Assembly (NCBI GenBank): GCA_038025085.1
Contig: CM076153.1
Span: forward strand, 11,873,501 to 11,937,500
Reading direction: 5' to 3'
Length of the DNA: 64,000 bases
Origin: Tetragonia tetragonoides
Lineage: Eukaryota; Streptophyta; Magnoliopsida; Caryophyllales; Aizoaceae
In this document: positions 11,654-21,700 of the stretch, one piece after another
How positions within the stretch are numbered: position 1 is the stretch's first letter
How the letters are laid out: every line of letters begins with the position of its first letter
Notes under the pieces: generated by a model
Database searches by the model: none
Seen by the model: the letters and a program-made list of their open reading frames with translations, nothing else
Told to the model about the DNA's origin: nothing
Position numbers and translations under genes: made by a program

Positions 11654-11674
11654 TTGGCGCCGTTGCCGGGTAGC
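11654..11674 (+). promoter_or_regulatory. primer-binding site, Athila type
   Basis: TTGGCGCCGTTGCCGGGTAG lies five bases after the LTR. It matches the minus-strand copy at 9614-9634 except for one base near its 3' end. Confidence 0.7.
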
Positions 11675-12673
11675 AAGGCTTGTTTCGATATTGAAGTACT
11701 CTTGAATAGGATAGACTATGCACTTTTCTTTTATTTTCTTTCTTTTTTTTGGTTTAAATTTTACATTTTTATTTTCTTCATCATTTGTGTGCTGGAAACT
11801 TCATGGCATCAAGAGGGGTATGGTGATTATTATTCGAATTCGTGTGATTATGGTAATGAAAATTATAACCCACATGGCTACATGAATGAGAATAGATATG
11901 ATGTGCATAATGTCTCTTATGATTGTTATGGTTACTTTGGACATGAGGATAATGTGCATCAATTTGATCATGAAAATGCTAGTTATGCCGATACCCTTTA
12001 CCAAAGTAAGCAAAACGATCATTGCTTCGTTGACTACACTCATGCTAATTGGGATCTTCCCGATCTCTATAGAGAATATCATACTCCCCAACCCAAGTCA
12101 AACTTGGAGACTCTTTTGGGACAATTTATTGTTCAAACACAAAAGAGCAATGAGGAGTTACAAGAAACTCTAGGCAAATTGTTTTCCAAAGTTGATGCAT
12201 TTATCACCCATACCAAGATGCCCGAGCATCAAGTGGTTCAAGTGGCTCAAGTGGCTAGTGTGTCATTATTTCGGGGTTGTGTTGAGGAAGGGGTGATTGA
12301 TGAATTATATTATAATACGTTCTATGACCTTGAATATCCCGATTCATTGTCAAACGAATATATTGGTATGATCCCCTCTCCAATTCCAAGTCTTTTCAAT
12401 GATTCCCCTCCCCCAAAATCCCTTGAATATGCTTTTGTGAAACCCGATGGCGTGATTGTGATCTATGACTCTTGTACTCATCGGGTTGATGATCATATTA
12501 TGAGTTACAAGCCAAAAAGGGGTTATGGGGATGCTTCTAAGTCAAATCAATGGGAAGATTCTTCTTTTCATTCCTTTGGCTTTTCGGGGGATTTTAACAA
12601 GTTGGGAAAATCTTTGATTGCTTACTATATTGTGATGATAATGGCTTCTAACTTGTTCCTTGATGAGATGTAA
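11654..12673 (+). CDS. unknown ORF of the non-autonomous Athila-like element
   Basis: An uninterrupted frame of about 339 codons runs from the primer site to a TAA at 12671-12673. The first ~45 codons overlap the primer site and leader and are probably not translated; I could not fix a start. The body is rich in Tyr, Asn, Asp and His (for example HVNYDCYGYFGHED-like runs at 11.9 kb). It then has a helical segment (LLGQFIVQTQKSNEELQETL) like the stretch between gag and protease in Athila relatives, and a tail containing SPIPSLFNDSPPP. No catalytic motif is visible. It may be a gag-derived accessory protein or simply an intact remnant in a young insertion. Confidence 0.5.
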   Translation: MAPLPGSKACFDIEVLLNRIDYALFFYFLSFFWFKFYIFIFFIICVLETSWHQEGYGDYYSNSCDYGNENYNPHGYMNENRYDVHNVSYDCYGYFGHEDNVHQFDHENASYADTLYQSKQNDHCFVDYTHANWDLPDLYREYHTPQPKSNLETLLGQFIVQTQKSNEELQETLGKLFSKVDAFITHTKMPEHQVVQVAQVASVSLFRGCVEEGVIDELYYNTFYDLEYPDSLSNEYIGMIPSPIPSLFNDSPPPKSLEYAFVKPDGVIVIYDSCTHRVDDHIMSYKPKRGYGDASKSNQWEDSSFHSFGFSGDFNKLGKSLIAYYIVMIMASNLFLDEM

Positions 12674-14611
12674 TCGAGCTCTTTTGACAAATTGCTACGA
12701 GCCTTGGCATGCTATGATGATTGTTCGAACTAAAGGACAAATGACAAAGGAGGCATTGTCATCACCGGATCAACAATGACTTAATGCACACTCCCAAGTC
12801 TCCCCACCACCGAGCATTTTGAAGAGCCAATCATTTTGTGAGTATTACGCCCTTCCCCTCCTTTCTCTTTACTTGTTTACATTGAGGACAATGTAATGTT
12901 TAAGCATGGGGGAGAGTATTGATCCCATGTGGTGGTTTGTGGCTAGATTTTGTTGGATGTGTGGTTGGTGAATTGATGGTGTTGTGATGGTTTGATGTGT
13001 TGTGGATGTGGTGATTACTCTTGTTGAATGTTTGCATATAGGAGCATGCTAGGTTGCATTTTAATTTTAACTCATTTAGTTGCATGACTTTGTAGAAATT
13101 ATCATTTAGATTGCATTGAGCATGCTTAAGCTTGCATATCATCTAGGTTGCATTTCAACAAAAAAAAAAAAAAAAAAAAAAAAATCATAAAATTTCAAAA
13201 AAAAAGAGAGATGATCCCTTTATGATTAATTGTGATACTCTTGGTCGGGATTCGACTTGTGGTAGAGAGAGCATGATACTTTTGAGATGCAATCCCGAAA
13301 GTTTGGCATGGTTTCTCGTTTGGCTTTTATTATCTTGGCCCTTTGTATGTAAACATTTTTTCAATCACTTGATAATCTCACTTATAATCGTGAAATAATT
13401 GGGGTGATAGACATTTAACAGGTGAGATCTCGAGCCTTAAAAACCGACACATCTCTTTCGGTTGTTTGTCTTTCATGAGTGTTTTGGATTCACATTGGTG
13501 GCTAATCTTCTAGAACTTACCTTAATTCTTGGTCAAAATTGCTTGGCACCCATTTTTCGCATTGATAGGACGGAGGCATTCACTTGTTACTTGTTCTTAA
13601 GCTACTTTAAGCCAAAATTGTCTACCTAATGCATTATTTTATCAGTTTGGAGCCCCTTTGAGCTTATGCCTTTTCTTGATAAACTATGTTATATGCCCTC
13701 TTTTCCCAAACACGTTTTCCCTCTCCCGAGTTTAAGACTAGTGTAACTTGTCTCTCTCATTGGGTTGAGTATTGAATTGTGAAATGGAGTAAAAGATGAG
13801 CATGGGGGTGCTTTTGGTGAAGAATGGATGGATGATGGTTAACTTTGAGCTTGAATAAGCTTTGTAAAAGAAAAAAAAAAAAAAGAGTCAAATGAACTTC
13901 TAGAGGTAGAAGAAGGGCTTATATCTCATTTAATCGAAATTATCTTGCCCCGATACTTCTAATGTTAGATTTTGTTGGTGTTGTGAAAAATGATGGTTTA
14001 GTGGTTGATACATAAGGTTGGAATTGGTGTTTTTGATTTGTGGAGATGTTTTTGCACCCCTTTGATCTTTCGCGAGGATTGAGAGGATGTTTGTATTTTC
14101 ACTAAGTCTTTTTGTCTCTAAGCCCACATCCCAAATGTATCCCCACCTTACCTTAAGCCTCATTACAACCCAAAAGTCCTCTCGATCTTTGCATGTGGAG
14201 TTGTCATCTAACGGTAGAGATTTTAGAAGATAGGCAAGCTTATGGTAAGATACCACCGATGTTTGAATCTTGAGTGTAAATTGATTATTTTCCCCCAAAC
14301 ACATTTGAGTTTGAGTGATCCACACTTCCTAAAGTGAGGGTCTATCGGACTAATTTATTTCACGTTTTGAGTGGGATTATCGAGTTGATTGAGTACTTGC
14401 ATGCTTCGTGACTAATTGAGTTATCGTCGAATCTTGGAGCTTATGTGATCTTTTGGTGTACTTGTTTCCTCGATAGATTTTCATGCTCTTGATATCCTTG
14501 TTTGGTGTCTACCTTGGTACCTCAAGTTTAGAGGGTGATCTCTCGATCCTCTTGTGCTAGCTCATATACTTGCATGTTTTGTTGATTGGTATTTGCTTGA
14601 GGACAAGCAAA
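12674..14611 (+). other. non-coding internal region of the Athila-like element
   Basis: There is no convincing gene. At 12903-12914 it carries AAGCATGGGGGA, a copy of the polypurine-type motif that also precedes the 3' LTR; an internal copy is usual in Athila elements. A run of 26 A lies at 13160-13185 and another A-rich tract near 13870. Confidence 0.55.
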
Positions 14612-14629
14612 AGATAAGCATGGGGGAGT
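14612..14629 (+). promoter_or_regulatory. polypurine tract
   Basis: AGATAAGCATGGGGGAGT lies directly before the 3' LTR start TGATAAACATG and would prime plus-strand synthesis. Confidence 0.7.
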
Positions 14630-16127
14630 TGATAAACATGAATTTGTTGCATACTTTGCGATGATTTATACCCCATATTGTCTGATTTAGTGTGTGTCCA
14701 TAGTCTTTTGGCTTGAATTTTGTTTCTCTTGTTCCTCTTTACGTTTTTGGTGTATTGTGTGCACATGTGCTCTTTTTAGACCCAATTCTCGAGAGATACA
14801 AGGACATTTATAAGATGAGAAGAATCAAGGACAAAGTTTGGACACCTCTTCGGCATTTTGTTCATAAAGTCTTCATATGAGCTCCAAATCAAGTGATTCA
14901 AAGTGCTGTGGAAAGCTAACAAACAGAGCTACAACTTTCATATTTTAAATTTTTACAAATTCAGAGCGGAAGGCTGTCAAATAGGCGTTTGAAGATGAAA
15001 ACGGGCTGCAGGGGCGTTTTCTCCAGAAAAACGCCCCCCAGCCCCCTCTGGCCAGTTGCCAGCTTTCCAAAAAAACGGCCTCTTCAGAAAAACGGTGGAG
15101 GGGGGGGGGGCGTTTTTCTGGGGCTTTTTGGTCCCGAGCTCCTCCGCCTATCAATAGCCTCTTTTCTTATTTTTTCGAGATATCAGATCTTAGCCTAATT
15201 TTCTAGGGTTCTTGAACAAATACTCTCAAATAGTGAGATTAGGGTATTTAGTGAACTTAAGTCTTGGTTATTTCTTATTAATGTTCTCTTTAATCCTTAG
15301 CACTTGATTGTAAGTTTTCTCTCTCCTCTCTCTTTCTATCAATACTTGTAATTTTAAATCTTTGTTGAATATTATGGGTATTGTCATTATGAAATTTATT
15401 TTGCTTAATCTCTTGATGTTTATTGGCTAATCTCTCTTATTAGAGTTGGGGTTAGCCCAACTATGGTGATTTGATGCTTGGATGATGTGAATATATTGTG
15501 ATTTAATGGGTTATTGTGCATTTAGCTTAGTGAACTCCAAGTGTTTGATAAAATGTCTAAGTGAGAACTTGGCTTATCTTTTGTGTGATTAACTTAAAAC
15601 CGAAAAGGGGTAAGGCAATTATAGGAGTTTCATTGACTAAACAAATGGATTCAACCACGAAAGTAGGTGGATTTCCTTTTGGAGATGTTTGAGCTAGGTG
15701 CTGCTTAATGAGCCCAATAAAACTTGACGCCATGAAAATAGGTGGAAGGGTAGAATTGGGTATTTCTTTGGTGACCTTGAGAGAGGCCCTTAGTCATTGA
15801 TTGACCTAGTATCTCTACACAATTGCTCATTCGATTGCATGTCGTTCTATCATCTATTGCATTAAACCGTCATTTGTTGGGTGAACCCCCAACTCTATCT
15901 TTAGTCCTTGATTTTATAATTGCGACTATCCTTTCCTCTTATCTTAGTTTGTCATTCTAGTTTAGCTTTAGGTCAAGTTAAATTAACCAATCATCACAAA
16001 TTCACAATTACTTGAATTTGCTTAGCTTTCTCGATTTTAGAGAATTTGGTATTCGAAACGCCTCGCTCCTTGTGGAGACGATCTTTTGTATTACTTTGAT
16101 AATACCCGTATACTTGCGGGCGTGTCA
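14630..16127 (+). repeat. 3' LTR of the Athila-like element
   Basis: It starts TGATAAACATGAATTTG and ends GGGCGTGTCA, about 1.5 kb. Near 14990-15125 it contains a GC-rich block of repeated and inverted GAAAAACG and CGTTTTTC words around a run of twelve G. The U5 third matches the 5' LTR remnant. Confidence 0.83.
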
Positions 16128-16223
16128 GATTGCCTTGCTGTCATCAGATGTTTATAAGCTCATTTTCATCTAGTTACGAAGCAATTCCCTGGGTCACAAT
16201 GTCAGAGGCACATAAAAGTGTAA

Positions 16224-17525
16224 AACCATAGATAATCACACGAAAATAAATCGCACCATTGCTTGGAAGCCTAAAACCCTAAATCAACAAATCAAACCAT
16301 CCAAAAATAAAATGAAATCGAGCAAAATTATATGCAGGTCCCCGCCCACTTAAATGTGGGTCCCCGTCCACTTGCCCAGTCCCCGACCCCCATTTAAGTG
16401 GGTATGTGCCATTTAATTCTGTACGTGGGGCGGGTCAATATGGGCCAAACCCACTTAAAAATAAAGCGGGTCAACGCGGGTCAAAAGAAAAAAAATGAAG
16501 AATCACGCGTTTCAGTCTCTTTCTCCTCTCAAACTCTAGTGTGTTTTCCTCAAATATACATCATTCACAAACTAATTCCCAAATTAGCTTCGGTTCAAAA
16601 CTATTTCCCCACATATACACCACGTAGGATCGGACTGTGGCCTGAAAGCGAATTTAATTTTTTTTTTTATAGCGAAAGGCAAAGCCGCTGTGGCCCACGG
16701 CGGCTTTGCCTTTCGCTATAAAAAAAAAAAATAGTGATCGGACTGTGGCCTGAAAGCGAATTTAATTTTGTTTTTTATAGCGAAAGGCAAAGCCGTTGTG
16801 GGCCACAGCGGCTTTGCCTTTCGCTATAAAAAAAAATTAAATTCGCTTCCAGGCCACAGTCCGATTCTACGTGGTGTATATGTGGGAAAATAGTTTTGAA
16901 TTGAAGCTAATTTGGGAATTAGTTTGTGAATGATGTATATTTGAGGAAATCACTCCAAACTCTAGTCTCTCATTTTCTCTCTCCTAGTCTCCTCTCAGTC
17001 TCTCACACTCTCTCTCCTCTCAAGTCTCAGCCTCTCTAAAAACCCAGCTTGCGGTAATCAGAGATTCTGTTCAGTGAATGCTATCAAGATAGCCCACAGC
17101 GGCTTTGCCTTTCGCTATAAAAAACAAAATTAAATTCGCTTCCAGGCCACAGTCCGATTCTACGTGGTGTATATGTGGGGAAATAGTTTTGAACCGAAGC
17201 TAATTTGGGAATTAGTTTGTGAATGATGTATATTTGAGGAAATCACTCCAAACTCTAGTCTCTCATTTTCTCTCTCCTAGTCTCCTCTCAGTCTCTCACA
17301 CTCTCTCTCCTCTCAAGTCTCAGCCTCTCTAAAAACCCAGCTTGCGGTAATCAGAGATTCTGTTCAGTGAATGCTATCAAGACTATCTAGCCTAGCTAAG
17401 AATAAGGTAACCAATATATAATTTTGCTCGATTTCATTTCATTTTTGGATGGTTTGATTTGTCGATTTAGGGTTTTAGGCTTCCAAGCAATGGTGCGATT
17501 TATTTTCGTGTGATTATCTAGGGTT
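16224..17525. repeat. foldback cluster: palindromes, long inverted repeat and 291-bp duplication
   Basis: Several layers overlap. The outer arms (about 16224-16336 and 17411-17525) are reverse complements over roughly 110 bases. Inside, 16539-16700 is inverted relative to about 16800-16945 and again to about 17095-17240. Two near-perfect palindromes (16669-16721 and 16777-16829) share the arm TATAGCGAAAGGCAAAGCCG. A direct duplication with a 291-base period spans 16804-17094 and 17095-17382. It encodes nothing obvious. It looks like a foldback transposon or the rearranged ends of one. Confidence 0.75.
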
Positions 17526-18580
17526 TCGTAGTGAATTAGGGATCTGAATTTTACCAAATGGGTATGCTGAATTTCGGTTCTTTTGCAAATATAGCAGTAA
17601 TTGCTTGATTGATTTAAGGTTGTGTTTTTGAAATTGAGAAAATTGGTTGATTGATTTCGCCTACCATGTGTTTGATTAAATGCCTGAATGAAAATTTTTG
17701 GTTAAATGAGTCTTCTTTTAGTATGTTTGCCTTCTATATTGAAATGTATGGTTGTAGCAAATATTGTCAAGGGTCCATTTCTGCCACCCGCAACCGGTAG
17801 CAATGAGGATTAGTGCCCAACATACATGCAAAATTAAAGTAGTAATATAGATAAAAAATTTACCAAAATCAGGATTAGTGCATGATTAAAAATAGAGAAA
17901 GCGTGGGGTTTGGGTACTATAATATTCTGTGTGCCTCTTCATATGACAACATAACAACCATGTAATGCCAACTCTCCTATTCATTATTTTTGTGCCTGTA
18001 TTTCCATTTCAGCGTCTAAAGTTGTGGAGCATTTGTAGTTTAGTACTGATAATAGCTGGTGTTATGTCTATAGGATGTAGCACTGAAAGGTGTAGGATAG
18101 TAAAGTTAGTCTACTGAATTTCAAAGCAAATATTGTCACTGGTTAACTACTTATTTTCTGCACAAGTAAGGGAGAGCATGTAGTTGTTGGGTTTTATTAG
18201 ATTCCAATTGAAATTCCTCAAGCAATATGAACTTAAGGTGGAGAGTTGTGTAATTTGAAGGTGTTACTTTCAAAGTAGTAGATAAGGTGTCAGTCATAAG
18301 ATAAAAGTATGTGTACTGGTTGAGGACTTGAGGTGAATCTTGAGGCTTTTTTTTTTTTTTTTTTTTTCTGATATTTGCATTTTCTTTGCTCTTTGAAGTC
18401 TTCTACTAGTGTCCAGAACAAGCTAAATGGCACGTACCCACTTAAATGCGGGTCGGGTCGGGCTGGCATGCGGGTCCATATTGACCCGCCCCATGTACAG
18501 AATTAAATGGCACGTACCGACTTAAATGCGGGTCGGGTCGGGCTGGCATGCGGGTCCCCGCCCGCCCACTTGACACTGTC
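16340..18580. mobile_element. possible non-autonomous hAT-like element with subterminal inverted repeats
   Basis: GC-rich words of the GGGTCGGGTCGGG type appear at 18425-18580 and, inverted, at 16340-16446. The best match pairs the sequence around CCATTTAATTCTGTACGTGG (left) with its reverse complement near 18480-18510. The block at 18425-18465 is repeated at 18505-18550. The right end ...CCACTTGACACTG resembles hAT termini that begin CAGTGTCAAG, but I could not find a clean left terminus or an 8-bp target duplication. The foldback cluster lies inside it. Confidence 0.35.
18347..18367 (+). repeat. poly-T tract
   Basis: Twenty-one T in a row upstream of the RRM gene. Confidence 0.9.
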
Positions 18581-18723
18581 ACCCTTCAAAAATGTCTTTC
18601 TACTTTTTATTTTTTTTTTCTTTCCCTGGCTAGAGTACCCGCAGGCTGAACGCCGCAACAACCGTATAACAAGTGCAAGCTCCTCAAGTTCAGAGCGCTT
18701 CTGTGAGCTACACAGCTGTCAAG

Positions 18724-21700
18724 ATGACGACGACGGCGACGAGAATATACGTCGGCGGATTAGGAGAGAGAGTGACGGAAGACGATCTCCGCAAGACATT
18801 TTCTAATCTGGGTTCCATTGAGGCAGTCGATCTTATCAGAACCAAAGGTCGTAGCTTTGCTTATATCAACTTCGTCCCAACTTCCGATAATTCGCTTGCC
18901 AAGCTCTTCAGCATGGTACACTCATATCTTTTACCTATCCCATTAAATTTTCATGTTATGGGCAGTTTTATTTTGTTGGTATTTAGCAATGTTCTTCATC
19001 ATGGTAGGGTTTTCTTTGCTTATGTTGTCAAATTTCATGTTTTGGGCTAATGGGTATTCAAATTTTGTTGCCTTTTATTTTAAACGAATGGGCTAATGGG
19101 TTCTGTATTGAGTATGTTGTTGGTTGATTTTTTCACCTATCTCCTGATAATTTGATGTTTTGAGCAAATGGGTCCTCACATTGTTGTGTTGCTCTAGTAG
19201 TTTGTAAAAGGTGCAACTTTTATTAATTTTCTTTCAACGTCTTAGCCAAGTTTAGCCGGTCTTAGTTTCATCCACTAGTGTCCTCACAGTTTGATGCTTT
19301 GGCAAACTGGAATCTAGTTGATAGCTTGATGCCTCTCATATTCTTAAAAAATGGCAAATGGACTCTTAGTATAGGCTTAGCACTCCTTATTGCTATTGTG
19401 TAATTGATTAAGTTATTAGGAGTTTTGAAGGTTTTGATGAAATTAGTCGATTTTGTATTTGGAGGGATAGTTTTGGGTTGAGCAAGATATGTGGTATTAA
19501 TGTAATTGGGGATGGGGACAAGTAATGGTTCTAAAGGTTAATGGTTAGTTGGTTACGTTAGAAGTTTTGCGGCTGTGAGTAGGGAATGAGATATAGGTAT
19601 CATGGGCATATTAAGGCTTCAAAATTTGGAATTACGTGTGCTTGTCAGATGATGGTTATGGTCTTGCAAACCTAATAGGTAAATTTGTCTTGCTAGGTTC
19701 TTATTTTTCAGAAAATGCATTTCCCTTGGAAATAGTACTGAATGACATTTGCTTAGAATTCATTTGTAACATGTTGCATTCTTGCATAATGTAGGGTAGG
19801 GACTAGGGAGTATTGAATTCAATTGTAATGCGTTGCACAGTGTTGCCTAGGAACTGGGTAAGAAGTGTGTGTAAGGATGAAGTTTCTATTTTTATGAGCA
19901 ATTTGGTCTGAGCAGGAGGTGGGCATTAATTGCATTAGTATTAGTTTTAAGCATGTCATCGCTTACCTCGTACTTATGTGTAAAAGGAGGTAGGACTAGA
20001 ACCTGGAAGGAGCATATCTTAGTCTCCCATGCAAATTCATAAATTGGAAGGAAGAGGAAGAGGAAGAGGAAGAGGAAGAGGAAGAGGAAGAGGAAGAGCT
20101 AAGCTAAGTTTTCAGCCAGAGTATCAGCTTATTATTCCTGAAGCATCTGGGCTTGTACTCAATAATAGTGGTCATGCCTAATTGACACGTTCTTGTGGTA
20201 ACGACTTTATTCGACCACGTCATTGACAATTTGACATAGACAAGTCTTACATACATAAGAAGAAAACTGTATTTGTCTTGAAGCAGTAAGAATAGTGAGC
20301 TAGCAGACAAATGGTGCAGTATTCGACAAGAGGGATGGGGATGCTTAGGGTTCTGTTGATAGAGTTCTGCATAAGGGTTTTGATGAGCATTGTAGTTAGC
20401 AGATTAGGATTTATCGGGCACTTACTTTTTGTTCTCAAGGGTTGGTTTACCTCTTTGAGGGGACTTAGGAAGGGTGATCCTTTGATGCCTGTCCTTTGAC
20501 TGTAGTAGTGGATGTCCCCTTCAGGATGTTACAGTCTAGAGTTACTCAAGTTGTGCTGGAGGAATTTGAGGTAGGTAGAATATCTCCTCTCTTCTATTTG
20601 GGGGTGACCTTTACGTACCTAGGCATTTCTTTGGGGCTAGGCTAACCCTTGGTTGGTTACTTGGTTTGGTTTCTTTCTGTGGCCATTGGTCTTATGTGTT
20701 TCCAAGAGCTATGATGGGTGGAAAAGACAATGTTCTGCTATTGGCTGTGAATTACTTTTCTCCAGTCTCGTCTGTCCGGTATTCTCACTTACTACGTCTG
20801 TTTGAAATTCCTGCTAGTGTAGCCCAGAGACCTTGAAGGATAATGAGTGGCTTCCTTTGTGTTGTACGGATGTAATATACTATGGTGTGCTGGTATAGAG
20901 TTTGTAGACTTAAGTCAGAGGGGTTTCGTTCACTTGCCACTCCTGTCTCAGATATTTTCCTTGGTGAAGAAGTGGTTGTGACGCTTTCCATCAAGCCCCA
21001 CACTATGTGGCACAAATTATCTGGAGCAATTTTGGTACTTAGCCGAATAGTAGGAATGCCTGATCAGCAACGTCGCTACACAACCTTGACTGACACTGGA
21101 TATATGTTTCACAGGTTTTTGTTTTTTTGTTACTTAATTATAGAGCTGGGTGTGGTCATCGGGTTTGTTTATGTGAGAATATGTGGAATATCTTTGCCCC
21201 ACTAGATATTTCCTTGCGCTTTTGGTTGTCTAGCCTTCTTGATGCTTAGATGTCAGGACTCAGGATCTTGTTTTTTAGGGGTTCCCCCGTTAGGGGGTTG
21301 GAGGATGTTACTTCCTTGGTGCTCAGAATACTGTTTTCTTATCAAGTTATTGATACGAGGGTGTCACAACTTTCAACTCACAAACAGTCTTCCTGACTTG
21401 ATTATGTTGTGATATCAAATTCCCATACCTTTTCTCCTCCTTTTCATTTTCGGGAGCTCAATGCCCATGCGGTTAAATTTCCATCCCTCTTCTCCCTCTT
21501 TCCTTTTTGGGCCCTAATGTTGGGCAAGAATAGGCCTTGTTTGTCAAATGGCTTTTTGGTTGACTTTTGGAGGGTTTGACTCATTGTAGCTGTTTGTTTG
21601 TTTGCTTTGACAGCAACTTACTATAGCGGATTTGCATTATGCGTATTTTGGTAACTGGGCTGTTGCATTGTTGATTTAGGAGCCAATAAGTTTCTTTGTT

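Larger units (their letters stand above)
11135..16127 (+). mobile_element. non-autonomous Athila-like retrotransposon
   Basis: The plus strand has a 5' LTR remnant (11135-11648), primer site (11654-11674), internal region, polypurine tract and full 3' LTR (14630-16127). The internal region is only about 3 kb and shows no protease, RT, RNase H or integrase, so movement would need enzymes from an autonomous relative. The 5' LTR is cut at 11135 by the minus-strand Athila insertion. Over the 515 shared bases the two LTRs differ at only about ten positions by eye, so insertion was fairly recent. Confidence 0.82.

Noticed and set aside
11801..12173. Ile/Met-rich frames overlapping the Athila-like ORF
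   Set aside because: They are shadow frames of the longer plus-strand ORF, created by its Tyr/Asn/Asp-rich codons.
18673..18723. Upstream extension of the RRM protein
   Set aside because: It would need a GTG start; the ATG at 18724 sits just before the RRM and is the better start.
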